Assembly: GCF_020164495.1 (NCBI RefSeq)
Contig: NZ_JAIQYZ010000007.1
Span: 62,001 to 126,000 of the forward strand
Length of the DNA stretch: 64,000 nt
Source: Psychroflexus lacisalsi
GTDB lineage: Bacteria > Bacteroidota > Bacteroidia > Flavobacteriales > Flavobacteriaceae
Direction: 5' to 3'
In this document: positions 27,435 through 36,684 of the stretch, piece after piece
How the letters are laid out: each line of letters starts with the position of its first letter
How positions within the stretch are numbered: the first letter of the stretch is position 1
The notes under the pieces: model-generated
Seen by the model: the letters and a program-made list of their open reading frames with translations, nothing else
The model's database searches: none
What the model was told of the DNA's origin: nothing
Translations under genes and position numbers: made by a program

Positions 27435-27989
27435 TTATAGAGTTTTAATAATAGATTTGGCTTTTTGTAAACGTTGCTTCAAATCACCCTTTAAAGTTGT
27501 AAAAGGTAGATTTTTTTGGATGAGCGTATTTTCAAATATACTAAACATTTCAATTCTCTCCTCGGGTTTATCTCGCAAATCGTCGGCTACCCAAGGAGTG
27601 TCTATATAAGTAAGGAAATAATAAGTGTACTCGTGTTGTTCTACACATTGCTCTAAAGCAGCATTTTGAAAGTCTTCAAAATAGACTTTAGCGTAAGTAA
27701 GTGTCTGTAAAACATTGGTATCACAAAAAAGATAATTTCTTGCTTTTTTTGCTGATTTATTTTCCATCTGGATTTGACCTTTTGCAATGGGAATAAGGTC
27801 TGAAGGCGCACAAACTTCAGCAGAATTGTTGTACTTCTCCTGCAGATATTCTCTGGCAAACTCAGGAACCCATTCGGTGTTGTACTCCTCTGCTAAGGCT
27901 TCAGCTAAGCTGGACTTACCAGAAGATTCAGGACCAAAAAGGACTATTTTAATAAGTTTGCTTTGGGTTTGTTTAAGTTCTTCTTCCAT
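27435..27989 (-). CDS. NadR-type kinase (nicotinamide riboside or thiamine kinase)
   Basis: P-loop kinase of 184 residues resembling the C-terminal ribosylnicotinamide kinase domain of NadR. The Walker A motif is GPESSGKSSLAEALA (about residues 20-34), followed by VPEFAREYL (about 56-64), FCDTNVLQT (Walker B-like, about 108-116) and the lid LRDKPEERIEMF (about 148-160). The adenylyltransferase domain of full NadR is missing. It overlaps pnuC by 46 bases, so transporter and kinase act together: the kinase would trap the imported vitamin by phosphorylation. Given the thiamine-binding gene upstream, thiamine is an alternative substrate. Confidence 0.85.
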   Translation of the reverse strand: MEEELKQTQSKLIKIVLFGPESSGKSSLAEALAEEYNTEWVPEFAREYLQEKYNNSAEVCAPSDLIPIAKGQIQMENKSAKKARNYLFCDTNVLQTLTYAKVYFEDFQNAALEQCVEQHEYTYYFLTYIDTPWVADDLRDKPEERIEMFSIFENTLIQKNLPFTTLKGDLKQRLQKAKSIIKTL

Positions 27990-28582
27990 TCTAAATATCC
28001 GTAAACAGCAATGATAGTAAAAAGTATGAATTGAAATGATGTAAACGTAAGGCCTTTATAGTAATATAGGGGTATTGAAATGAAATCACCAATAATCCAG
28101 TAAATCCAATTCTCTAGTCTTTTCTTGGCCATCAACCACATTCCCACAAAGAAAATAGAGGTCGTTATAACATCCATGTAAGTAACCCAACCATCCCATT
28201 TATCGAATACTTCGTAAATTACACAAACAAAGATAGCGGTTGCTATAAAAAGAAAAATGGACTTGATGTTTTCTCTAGCTGAGGCTCTTTCTATTGGTAT
28301 AAAATGCGAATCGTCAACTTTTCTTGTCCAGAGGTACCAACCGTACACACTCATCGTAAAATAATAAGCATTTATCATCATATCGCCCAAAAGACTATAT
28401 TGGTAAAGGATGTAGACAAAGATCAAAGTGCTGATAATTCCAGTTGGAAACACTAAAATGTTATCTTTTTTAGAAAATAAAACACTCAAAAAGCCAAAGA
28501 CTATGGCAATGACTTCTAAAACTATATAATGAGTGGGCGTATTTTCATATTCTGAAAATAACCAATCAAAAATGTGGCTCAT
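27944..28582 (-). CDS. PnuC-family vitamin transporter (PnuC or PnuT)
   Basis: Inner-membrane protein of 212 residues with about seven hydrophobic helices and the PnuC signature residues: WLYWIIGDFISIPLYYYKG-like sequence near the C-terminus (WIYWIIGDF, about 160-168) and MSVYGWYLWTRK (about 77-88). Family members carry nicotinamide riboside (PnuC) or, in Bacteroidota, thiamine (PnuT) by facilitated diffusion with metabolic trapping. It overlaps the thiamine-binding protein gene by 17 bases upstream and the kinase gene by 46 bases downstream. The upstream gene favours thiamine and the NadR-like kinase favours nicotinamide riboside; sequence alone does not settle it. Confidence 0.88.
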   Translation of the reverse strand: MSHIFDWLFSEYENTPTHYIVLEVIAIVFGFLSVLFSKKDNILVFPTGIISTLIFVYILYQYSLLGDMMINAYYFTMSVYGWYLWTRKVDDSHFIPIERASARENIKSIFLFIATAIFVCVIYEVFDKWDGWVTYMDVITTSIFFVGMWLMAKKRLENWIYWIIGDFISIPLYYYKGLTFTSFQFILFTIIAVYGYLEWKKNLNKPKANLLK

Positions 28583-28826
28583 AATCGCTTCTATCAGATT
28601 TCACTAGTTTCATGTGCAGCAAGCCTCGATCCATGGCTTCAAAAGCAATTTCCACTTCGTCCTTCAAAATCTGCATCACTTTATCATATTCTCCATAAAC
28701 TTGGGTGCTCAACGGATTTTCTAGAACTGTAAGTCCTGAGTTTCTCAAGGATTTTATAAAATCTATGATAATCGGTTCATAGTCGTCCTGTATTGGAGTC
28801 AAGGTTAATTCTACTGAAATTTTCAT
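28566..28826 (-). CDS. Thiamine-binding-like protein (MTH1187/YkoF family)
   Basis: Small ferredoxin-fold protein of 86 residues, MTH1187/YkoF-like (Pfam Thiamine_BP). It begins MKISVELTLTP and contains the usual GLTVLENPLSTQVYGEYDKVM region (about 32-52), typical of members that bind thiamine or its hydroxymethylpyrimidine precursor in the cytoplasm. It is the first gene of the overlapping cluster with pnuC and the NadR-type kinase. No TPP riboswitch was found in front of it, in contrast to the TonB receptor at 18.9-21.3 kb. Confidence 0.82.
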   Translation of the reverse strand: MKISVELTLTPIQDDYEPIIIDFIKSLRNSGLTVLENPLSTQVYGEYDKVMQILKDEVEIAFEAMDRGLLHMKLVKSDRSDYEPHF

Positions 28827-29081
28827 AGCTTATATTTTCGAGTCACAAGATTACTATTTTTTATAAGAAGATTAAAGACTAACGCAAGTTTCATTTTCAC
28901 ACTTGGAGAATCATAGTAATAACAAAAAAGATGTCAGGGCGATGCCCATTGTTGTTGTGAATAGACTATCCTTCAGAAGAATCCGATTAAGGCGGAGAAA
29001 TTATGAATCTCCCTTGTCGAAATGACAAATCCTACTTTAAGAGCCTGTCTGACAGCAAAAGCAGATGAAATAACAAGCAAC
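28827..29081. repeat. Intergenic spacer with a probable dispersed repeat
   Basis: The spacer upstream of the thiamine-binding gene holds no coding frame. Around 28931-29029 it contains GTCAGGGCGATGCCC, a GGAGA/TCTCC hairpin (28994-29012) and TTGTCGAAATGACAAAT. Sequences of the type GTCATTTCGAC...GGAGA...TCTC are common multi-copy intergenic elements in Flavobacteriia, so this looks like a degenerate copy. I see only one copy in the window. Confidence 0.4.
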
Positions 29082-29118
29082 AAAAAAGCCAGGAATTTTA
29101 AAAAATTCCTGGCTTTTA
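29082..29118. terminator. Terminator after the acyl-CoA dehydrogenase gene
   Basis: AAAAGCCAGGAATTTT and AAATTCCTGGCTTTT pair around a short A loop, with A and T runs on both flanks. It lies about 20 bases past the acyl-CoA dehydrogenase stop on the minus strand. Confidence 0.92.
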
Positions 29119-29138
29119 CTCTAATCTATTTTCAATAT

Positions 29139-30281
29139 CTAATCTGCCAGAATACTTCTGGAAATGACTATTTTTTGAATCTCAGAAGTTCCTTCATAAA
29201 TCTGAGTGATCTTAGCATCTCTCATCAATCGCTCTACGTGGTATTCTTTTACATATCCATTACCACCGTGAACTTGTACTGCTTCAACAGTGACATCCAT
29301 CGCGACTTGAGAAGCATACAACTTCGCCATCGCACCAGAAAGATCATAGTTTTCACCATTATCCTTGTCCCAGGCTGCTTTCATTACCATGTGTCTCGCC
29401 GCTTCAATACTTGTGTGCATATCTGCTAGTTTGAAAGCGATAGCCTGGTGATTCATGATTTCTGTACCAAAAGCCTTTCTGATTTTTGAATAAGCTTTAG
29501 CCATTTCGTAAGCACCAGCTGCAATACCGAGAGCTTGCGCTGCAATACCAATTCTTCCGCCTGCAAGGGTTTTCATGGCAAATTTGAATCCGAATCCGTC
29601 TTCACCAATTCTATTTTCTTTAGGAACCTTTACATCGTTGAAAGTCAAAGAGTGCGTATCACTTCCACGAATTCCCATCTTTTGTTCCTTCGGACCTATC
29701 TCAAATCCTTCCATTCCCTTTTCAAGAATAAAAGCGTTGATTCCTCTGTGTTTTTTCTCTTTATCGGTATGCGCAATGACTAGATAAATATCAGCAGAAC
29801 CTCCGTTGGTAATCCAGTTTTTGGTTCCGTTGATCACATAATGATCGCCTTTATCTATTGCTGTTGTTTTTTGTGAAGTCGCATCACTACCAGCTTCAGG
29901 TTCACTTAAACAAAAAGCTCCAATTTTTTCACCTGTAGTTAATTGCGTTAAGTATTTTTTCTTTTGTTCTTCATTACCGTAAGTATCCAAACCCCAGCAG
30001 ACTAAAGAGTTATTTACAGAAACAACAACAGAAGCCGAAGCATCGATTTTGGACAATTCTTCCATCGCCAGAACATACGAAACCGTATCCATTCCACCAC
30101 CACCATACTCTGGTGACGCCATCATTCCCATAAAACCGAGTTCTCCTAATTTTTTGATTTGCTCTTTTGGGAACTCTTGCTTCTCATCACGCTCAATGAC
30201 TCCAGGTTTCAATTCATTATTAGCGAAATCTCTCGCCGCCTGGCGTATCATTTCATGTTCTTCTGTCAACTTAAAATCCAT
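29139..30281 (-). CDS. Acyl-CoA dehydrogenase (short-chain type)
   Basis: FAD enzyme of 380 residues carrying out the first oxidation in fatty-acid or branched-chain acyl-CoA breakdown. FAD contacts appear in FCLSEPEAGSD (about 123-133) and YVINGTKNWITNGG; the catalytic base is the Glu of QIYEGTSEIQ (about 360-369), the position used by short/medium-chain enzymes, followed by the terminal helix ISRSIL. QVHGGNGYVKEY supports a butyryl-CoA-like specificity, though the exact chain length is not determined. It stands alone between two terminator/promoter regions. Confidence 0.93.
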   Translation of the reverse strand: MDFKLTEEHEMIRQAARDFANNELKPGVIERDEKQEFPKEQIKKLGELGFMGMMASPEYGGGGMDTVSYVLAMEELSKIDASASVVVSVNNSLVCWGLDTYGNEEQKKKYLTQLTTGEKIGAFCLSEPEAGSDATSQKTTAIDKGDHYVINGTKNWITNGGSADIYLVIAHTDKEKKHRGINAFILEKGMEGFEIGPKEQKMGIRGSDTHSLTFNDVKVPKENRIGEDGFGFKFAMKTLAGGRIGIAAQALGIAAGAYEMAKAYSKIRKAFGTEIMNHQAIAFKLADMHTSIEAARHMVMKAAWDKDNGENYDLSGAMAKLYASQVAMDVTVEAVQVHGGNGYVKEYHVERLMRDAKITQIYEGTSEIQKIVISRSILAD

Positions 30282-30317
30282 ATAATTATTATTTCAGTTT
30301 TATTAAAAATTTGACAC

Positions 30318-30325
30318 AAATATAG
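30318..30325 (-). promoter_or_regulatory. -7 promoter box for acyl-CoA dehydrogenase gene
   Basis: TATATTTG on the minus strand about 37 bases before the start codon, an exact TAnnTTTG match. No good -33 TTG was found at the expected spacing. Confidence 0.45.
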
Positions 30326-30451
30326 GGTTTACTTACATATTTTTCAGCGTAAGGTTTCATAAATTAAGATTAATGTAAAATATAGATGAGTGGAGATATT
30401 CACAGAATAATCAAAAGCATTATATTAATTTTGAATACTTAGAACGAGCAT

Positions 30452-31504
30452 ATGAAAACTTACTCTGTCATCGGCGTCATGTCTGGCACCTCACTAGACG
30501 GTATTGATCTTTTGCATTGCACAATTACAGCGGGGACTTCTTTCTCTTTTGAAATTCATACTGCCAGTACTTATGCATATTCTTCTGCTTGGAAAGAAAA
30601 GTTAGCTCATGCTCACACCTGGCCTTTAGAAAAAATTAAAGCACTTGACGAAGACTATACAATTCTGTTATCTGAATATATCAACCGATTTATCAACGAC
30701 AAAAATGTATCCGGACTTGATTTTATAGCATCTCATGGGCATACGATCTTGCATCAACCTGAAAATCAATTCACTTATCAAATTGGTAATCTTCCAAAAC
30801 TAGCCAAGCTAACAACACAAAAAGTTATCTGCGATTTCAGAGTTCAGGATGTGGAACTTGGTGGACAAGGCGCTCCTTTGGTTCCTATTGGTGATCGGTT
30901 GCTTTTCGGTGAGTTTGATGCCTGCGTAAATTTAGGCGGTTTTTCAAATATTTCTTCTGAAAAAAATGGACAGTGTATTGCTTACGATATTTGCCCTCTC
31001 AACAAAGTGCTAAATCCTTATGCCAACAAACTAGGGAAAGAATTTGATGAGAGTGGTTCTATCGCAAGGACTTCAGTTGTAAATCTGGGGCTTTTAGATC
31101 AACTCGATCAGCTTCAGTATTATTCCAAACCCTGGCCAAAATCACTAGGTATCGAATGGTTGGAAGCTGAATTTCTGCCCCTATTAAATTTAGCAGAATT
31201 AAATTCCGAAGAAATTATAGCTACCTGTACCCAACATTTCGCCCATCAAATTGCAAAAGCCATTTCCAGCCATAAACGTGTTCTTTTTACAGGAGGCGGT
31301 GCCTTCAACAATTATTTAATGGAACAGATTTCTAAAGCAACCGATGCTGAATTGATTCTCCCAGACCCTGATATCATCAACTACAAAGAAGCATTGATTT
31401 TTGGGCTTTTGGGCGTACTGAAAGACAGAGGAGAAATCAATAATTTAGCCTCTGTTACTGGCGCTTCTAGAAATCATTGTTCTGGTAAAATTTATTGCCC
31501 TTAA
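30452..31504 (+). CDS. anmK: Anhydro-N-acetylmuramic acid kinase
   Basis: AnmK of 350 residues, which opens and phosphorylates 1,6-anhydro-MurNAc to MurNAc-6-phosphate in cell-wall recycling. The family N-terminal signature VIGVMSGTSLDGID (about residues 6-19) is complete, the active-site region FRVQDVELGGQGAPLVP (catalytic Asp in the VQDVELGG segment) is present, and FTGGGAFNNYL (about 281-291) forms the nucleotide site. Length is slightly short of the E. coli enzyme, as is normal in Bacteroidota. It converges on the TonB receptor gene with 14 bases between stops. Confidence 0.95.
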   Translation: MKTYSVIGVMSGTSLDGIDLLHCTITAGTSFSFEIHTASTYAYSSAWKEKLAHAHTWPLEKIKALDEDYTILLSEYINRFINDKNVSGLDFIASHGHTILHQPENQFTYQIGNLPKLAKLTTQKVICDFRVQDVELGGQGAPLVPIGDRLLFGEFDACVNLGGFSNISSEKNGQCIAYDICPLNKVLNPYANKLGKEFDESGSIARTSVVNLGLLDQLDQLQYYSKPWPKSLGIEWLEAEFLPLLNLAELNSEEIIATCTQHFAHQIAKAISSHKRVLFTGGGAFNNYLMEQISKATDAELILPDPDIINYKEALIFGLLGVLKDRGEINNLASVTGASRNHCSGKIYCP

Positions 31505-31518
31505 AAGAGTAGGTTTTT

Positions 31519-34236
31519 TTATAAGCTATACACAAATCTAAAGGTCACAAACCGAGGTTGAATAAATGTTTGTGAGGTAAATACCGAAACATTATTAGCA
31601 GAGTTTATTACCTGAGCGTCAATATCCAAAATATTGGTAGCCTTAATTTCATATTCCCAATTTGAGTCTTTGTCTTTTCTGTAGGACAATCTTGCATCCC
31701 AAGTCTGAAAGGATTGAGATTGCCCATTGGCCTGTTTTTGTGTGGTATAGGCGTAATTGGTTCTAAAAGTAAGCTTCTTCCAAATGTAAGCATCAAAATC
31801 AACAGAAGGTGAATTCCTAGTGAATGTGGTTTCACGACTCCCTTGGTTATTATTGGTAATGCTATATGCATAACTTAAACTTATGTTTGGAGCAACCCGA
31901 AAATTAGTCCTTAGGGCAGGTGTATAAGTTTGAGTAAACCCTTCGTTCAAGGATTGCTGACCTTGGATAAACTGGTTAATTTTGGTATAGTTATAATTAG
32001 TATTAAGAGTTGCTCTTATTTTACCAAAAGTCTTTTGTATCCTACCAAAAGCACTAAAAGTTTCATCTGCAAAATTTGAGTTGAAAAAGGTACTCGTCCT
32101 TATAATACTTTCAAAATTAGTAAGGCTTCGAATTTGATCAATATTATTGGAGTAGGCTAAACGCGCAAATACATTGGTGTAGTTGAATAAATTAAAACTA
32201 CTGTAGAGTAAACTCAGATTATGTGAAAGTGCATTCTGTAGGTCTGGCTCACCAAACTGTATGCTGTTAAAACTATTCAAAACAATTCCTTCTGCCAGTC
32301 GGGTGACATCTGTAAACTGATTTCGCATTTCATACCTGAATGTTAAGGATTCGCTTTTTTTAAACTGGACACGGGTCTCAAAATCTGGTAGAAGACGAAA
32401 AAAGTTATCTTCATAAGTTTCACCAAACTGGATATTTTTATTCCCATAGGCATGGAGTGAAAAACCTGGAGTAATAGTAAATTTTCCTGTTTTAAGTCTA
32501 TAATGTGCTCCTAAATAGATGTCACTAAAATTATATATAACGTCATTTTCGGCTAAACCATTATTGAAATTAGGAGTAGGTGCCAATGGCTCTCCATCTT
32601 CTAAAAACTGAAATAGATTAGAATCAAATTTCTGCTGACTTATAATCGTGCCTAAGGTTAGGTTAAGATTACTTACTGAATTTAGAATATTGTAATAGTC
32701 TAATTTAGCATCAATTTGGTTAGATTTAATACGCCTGTTTTGACCAATATCATAATTATCCATTGTATTATCGAGCCCCAAGGCATTGGCTGTATTATCA
32801 AAGGCATCTGTATCTGCATCAGGATCATTGTCTAGTCTAGCATTGTAAAACGGATCTTCATCTTTGATAACATGCTGTGCTTCAAAAGCGAATATGTTAT
32901 CTGCATTTAAGGTGTAGTAATAGTTTAAACTTTGATTTATACTGAAAGGCTTCACCTCCTCAACTTGTTGAGTATTCCCAATAACTGAAGAAAAAGCGTT
33001 TTGATTCTGTCTATCGTTAGAAATACGACCTAGAACATCATAGTCCAATTGATTGTTCACGTTGGGTTGATAGGAAGCACTTAATTTGACTAAACCTTGG
33101 TCTGAACGCTCAATATTTGATCTATCTGTGTCTTCATCAGGGATGCCTAACTCAGGGTTTGTATATTGTACAGAACTGGTTTCTCTTGAAAGAATTTGAG
33201 ATGAATTCAAAATCACAAAACCGCTTAGGTCTAAAGATGCTTGAGGAGAATAACTAAAGTTTGCTGTAGCTAGCTGATTTTCTATTTCTATAGCATTGTT
33301 TTGACTGGTTAAGAACCCCAAACCGTTGTCACCAAGATTTATGTCGGTCCCACTGCTCTGGCTTGGTGATCTAAATCCTCCACCAAAACCTCTTATATCC
33401 CTTCGGGTAAGTGCCAGTTCTCCAATATTATTAAGGTCACCGATAAAATTGATGGTATATTCTGGACTATAGTAGAATAATTTGGGCTGAAGTAAATAAA
33501 GCCCACCGTCTGGCGAAGCACCTCCACCTAAAGTAACATCCCCAAACCAAAAGTTTTCCTTACCTTCTTTTAGCTTGATATTCATCGCTACATTATCTTG
33601 GTTATTTCTCACTCCGCTCAATTGGTTGACTTCAGAATAGTTTCTTAATACTTGTATTTTATCAACAGCGTTAGATGGAATATTTTTAGTACCTAATTTG
33701 GTATCGCCATCAAAAAAGTCTTTCCCATTAACCATCAATTTGTTGACCACTTTACCTTCCACTTCAATTTGACCATCTTCATTGATCTCTACTCCTGGCA
33801 AATTTTTAATAATATCCTCTAACTTTCTTTCAGAACCGTTCTTAAATGAATCTGCATCATAAATTAGGGTATCTCCTTGTACTTTAACTGGAATTTTGTA
33901 ATTCAACGTGACTTCATCAAGTGAATTCTCCAGTCTAAGACTGTAGTTTTTGGTAATATCTTTATCCTCTGTAGATAAACTATCTTTAAGAGTTTCCATA
34001 CCCACATAACTTACTTGGATGTTATAAGTTTGATATTTTTGTAGCTTGAGTTTAAATTCACCTTCAGTATTTGTAATACCATAAGATTCTAAAGCGAGAG
34101 TTTCTTTGTTTATAGCAACTACATTTGCTAATTCTAAAGGTGTTTTCAGGCTATCTACAACCTTCCCTTCAAATTTAAGCTGTCCATAGGACAAACTTAC
34201 TCCACATAAGAAGAGGATACAGAAGATTCTTTGCAT
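31519..34236 (-). CDS. TonB-receptor-like outer-membrane protein with carboxypeptidase-regulatory domain
   Basis: Protein of 905 residues. Signal peptide to SLSYGQ, then a carboxypeptidase-regulatory-like domain (about 20-105; FEGKVVDSLKTPLELANVVAI), a plug-like region (about 110-220; LEDIIKNLPGVEINEDGQIEVEGKVV in pieces), and a long beta-barrel of the OMP_b-brl_3 type ending FVTFRFVYSL. It follows the GLPGLI gene by 38 bases on the same strand. This pair recurs in Flavobacteriaceae; export or uptake of a peptide-like substrate has been suggested for some, but the ligand here is unknown. Confidence 0.88.
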   Translation of the reverse strand: MQRIFCILFLCGVSLSYGQLKFEGKVVDSLKTPLELANVVAINKETLALESYGITNTEGEFKLKLQKYQTYNIQVSYVGMETLKDSLSTEDKDITKNYSLRLENSLDEVTLNYKIPVKVQGDTLIYDADSFKNGSERKLEDIIKNLPGVEINEDGQIEVEGKVVNKLMVNGKDFFDGDTKLGTKNIPSNAVDKIQVLRNYSEVNQLSGVRNNQDNVAMNIKLKEGKENFWFGDVTLGGGASPDGGLYLLQPKLFYYSPEYTINFIGDLNNIGELALTRRDIRGFGGGFRSPSQSSGTDINLGDNGLGFLTSQNNAIEIENQLATANFSYSPQASLDLSGFVILNSSQILSRETSSVQYTNPELGIPDEDTDRSNIERSDQGLVKLSASYQPNVNNQLDYDVLGRISNDRQNQNAFSSVIGNTQQVEEVKPFSINQSLNYYYTLNADNIFAFEAQHVIKDEDPFYNARLDNDPDADTDAFDNTANALGLDNTMDNYDIGQNRRIKSNQIDAKLDYYNILNSVSNLNLTLGTIISQQKFDSNLFQFLEDGEPLAPTPNFNNGLAENDVIYNFSDIYLGAHYRLKTGKFTITPGFSLHAYGNKNIQFGETYEDNFFRLLPDFETRVQFKKSESLTFRYEMRNQFTDVTRLAEGIVLNSFNSIQFGEPDLQNALSHNLSLLYSSFNLFNYTNVFARLAYSNNIDQIRSLTNFESIIRTSTFFNSNFADETFSAFGRIQKTFGKIRATLNTNYNYTKINQFIQGQQSLNEGFTQTYTPALRTNFRVAPNISLSYAYSITNNNQGSRETTFTRNSPSVDFDAYIWKKLTFRTNYAYTTQKQANGQSQSFQTWDARLSYRKDKDSNWEYEIKATNILDIDAQVINSANNVSVFTSQTFIQPRFVTFRFVYSL

Positions 34237-34274
34237 GTTTAATATTTAAAAAAAGGGAAGTGAAACGAAAGATT

Positions 34275-35102
34275 TTATCCTCTTGGTCGACCTCGGTTAT
34301 TTCTCATTTCTGTCATCTTTTTGATGATCGTTTCCTTGTAATCAATTTTGGTGATTTTTTTGCCTTTATCAGGTGCTTCAATTTCAATTTTTTCGTCAGG
34401 ATTAAGTTGTAATTCTGAACAAAGCATAACAGTATCACCATAACTCACCTCCAATATCAAACCAGGGAGTCCCCAGTATTCTGCAGGACCATGACTTACA
34501 GGGATTTGTGGAGTATACCATGCTTCTATAAGGGTCATTTCTATTTCTTCATTCTCACCTTCACTAGCTTCTGCTTGACGAAGTTCATTCCATGAAAAAT
34601 TATACCATTCTAAATTATCTTTAGGAACAGATGCAACAGCCTTAAAGCAAGTGTACTTCCCTATTTGTTTGGTTTCATTACCTAATTGCCAATTGATAGG
34701 TTCTAGTTTATCAACTACCAAGAATTTTTTACCATAAAATTCTTGGCTTTGCACTAGCTGGTTATCTTTAACGTTTTTATACTGCTTACCTCTCGAAAAA
34801 TTTTTCCCCCAAGTATCCGTTGCTCCAGATATAGCGTCTAACTTTTCCTCTTCTTCAAAAACGGAAGCTTCTTTATTGAATTCTAAAACAAAAGTCTTGT
34901 TCAATCTGTTTTTTAAACGGTCTTTTATTTGCTTTTTTTGAGCTTCACTCATTCGGGCTCCCCAATTACCTAAATCCATTTTTGATTTTGCAATATAAAT
35001 GGCTTTGCCTTGGAATTCATTCGAAACAGGCTTAAATGAAAATAAAGTAATAAAAATTGTAGCTATAAGAAGAGTAGACGTTAATTTGAAAACAGAAATC
35101 AT
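34275..35102 (-). CDS. GLPGLI-family protein
   Basis: Protein of 275 residues from ATG 35102; the frame is open 22 codons further, but only this start gives a signal peptide at the N-terminus (hydrophobic run STLLIATIFITLFSF). The family hallmark is present as EYWGLPGLILEVSYGD near residue 222. The rest follows the family layout, with an early strand FQGKAIYIAKSK and a Lys-rich C-terminal helix ending NNRGRPRG. The family has no proven function. It precedes the TonB-receptor-like gene, its usual partner. Confidence 0.9.
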   Translation of the reverse strand: MISVFKLTSTLLIATIFITLFSFKPVSNEFQGKAIYIAKSKMDLGNWGARMSEAQKKQIKDRLKNRLNKTFVLEFNKEASVFEEEEKLDAISGATDTWGKNFSRGKQYKNVKDNQLVQSQEFYGKKFLVVDKLEPINWQLGNETKQIGKYTCFKAVASVPKDNLEWYNFSWNELRQAEASEGENEEIEMTLIEAWYTPQIPVSHGPAEYWGLPGLILEVSYGDTVMLCSELQLNPDEKIEIEAPDKGKKITKIDYKETIIKKMTEMRNNRGRPRG

Positions 35103-35381
35103 TATAAATTGTTTTAAATTGTTTAACAAGAATAAACTAATTTTAAACAAGTCTGTTTGATTTACCAAAACATTAACAGCGCATAACTAATTTCAACTAT
35201 TAGTATATTGACTATTTGGAAATCAACGTTTTGTATACTTTGACTGATGCTTTTTAAGATCACTCTTCTGGAAAAAATTTTTTGACTTAATAGATTTTTT
35301 AGAATTATTGAAGCTTAAATTAATAGTGCCTTAGTGAATCTTTATATTTGCGCCCAAATCAACAAAAGGTAGAGATTTCTT

Positions 35382-36608
35382 ATGAAAGAACTTTTAAATA
35401 AATACGAAGATAAGGCCCCTGAAATAGTGTTTCACTGGAGAGATTCTGAAACGGAAGCTGAAGGCTGGACGGTCATCAACTCTCTAAGAGGCGGTGCTGC
35501 TGGTGGCGGTACACGAATGCGGGAAGGACTCAACGAAAACGAGGTCTTGTCTTTGGCTAAAACCATGGAAATCAAATTCACAGTTTCCGGGCCAGACATT
35601 GGCGGAGCAAAATCTGGCATTAACTTCAACCCTGAAGATCCTAGGAAACAAGCGGTTTTGGAACGCTGGTATAAAGCGGTTTCACCTTTGCTGAAAAGTT
35701 ATTACGGCACTGGAGGCGACTTGAATGTCGACGAAATTAACGAGGTGATTCCCATTACAGAAAGCTGCGGCGTCTGGCATCCGCAGGAAGGCGTCTTCAA
35801 CGGGCATTTCCAACCAACGGAAGCCGACAAAATCAATAGAATTGGGCAATTGCGTCAAGGAGTTATTAAAGTGATAGAAAACACAGATTATACGCCTGAC
35901 GTTTTGAGAAAATATACAGTTGCCGATATGTGTACGGGCTTTGGAGTAGCAGAATCTTCAAGACATTTTTACAACATTTACGGAGGAGATGTGAATGGTA
36001 AAAAAGCCATCATCCAGGGATTTGGAAACGTTGGTTCTGCTGCCGCTTTTTATTTAGCAAAAATGGGGGTCAAAATCATAGGAATTCTGGATAGAGATGG
36101 CGGACTCATTAACGAAGAGGGGTATACGTTTGAAGAAATAAAAGATCTGTTTTTGGCTAAAGATGGAAACACTTTACAAAGTCCAGATTTGATTCCTTTT
36201 GAAGAAGCCAATGAGAGATTCTGGTCGCTCGGTGCAGAAATTTTTGCGCCTTGTGCCGCTTCGCGATTGATACAAAAAGATCAAATTGATAATTTGGTAG
36301 AGCATGGTCTGGAAATGATATCCTGCGGGGCTAATGTGCCTTTTGCAGATAAGGAAATTTTCTTTGGACCTATTATGGAATATGCCGACCAAAAGGCGAG
36401 TGTCATTCCAGACTTTATTGCCAACTGCGGGATGGCAAGGGTCTTTGCCTACTTTATGGAGCGTAAAGTTTTAATGACCGATGAAGCAATTTTCAATGAT
36501 ATTTCTGTGACTATTAAAAATGCAATTCAACAGACCTTTGAAAACAATAATGACAAAAAACACATCAGTAAAGTCGCTTTTGAAATCGCACTAAAACAAT
36601 TGGTCTAA
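35382..36608 (+). CDS. Glu/Leu/Phe/Val dehydrogenase family enzyme
   Basis: NAD(P)-dependent amino-acid dehydrogenase of 408 residues. The dimerisation/catalytic domain shows LRGGAAGGGTRM (about residues 35-46), the catalytic-lysine region DIGGAKSGINF (about 74-84) and GTGGDLNVDE. The Rossmann domain begins at about residue 206 with AIIQGFGNVGSAAAFYL. The overall pattern is nearer to leucine/valine-type dehydrogenases than to the hexameric glutamate enzymes, so the substrate is open. A -7-like TATATTTG is at 35343-35350. Monocistronic. Confidence 0.9.
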   Translation: MKELLNKYEDKAPEIVFHWRDSETEAEGWTVINSLRGGAAGGGTRMREGLNENEVLSLAKTMEIKFTVSGPDIGGAKSGINFNPEDPRKQAVLERWYKAVSPLLKSYYGTGGDLNVDEINEVIPITESCGVWHPQEGVFNGHFQPTEADKINRIGQLRQGVIKVIENTDYTPDVLRKYTVADMCTGFGVAESSRHFYNIYGGDVNGKKAIIQGFGNVGSAAAFYLAKMGVKIIGILDRDGGLINEEGYTFEEIKDLFLAKDGNTLQSPDLIPFEEANERFWSLGAEIFAPCAASRLIQKDQIDNLVEHGLEMISCGANVPFADKEIFFGPIMEYADQKASVIPDFIANCGMARVFAYFMERKVLMTDEAIFNDISVTIKNAIQQTFENNNDKKHISKVAFEIALKQLV

Positions 36609-36684
36609 AGCTGAAATACTTATCTAGTGATAAAATTAATTGTTTACTTTAGCGTTACTTATACCATATAATACCCTATAACCC

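Noticed and set aside
28827-29081. TPP riboswitch in front of the thiamine-binding/pnuC genes
   Set aside because: None of the CTGAGA, GAACCTG or GGGAA blocks occurs in order on the minus strand.
35343-35350. Full promoter for the amino-acid dehydrogenase gene
   Set aside because: TATATTTG matches a -7 box but no -33 TTG is at a suitable distance, so I mention it only in the gene entry.
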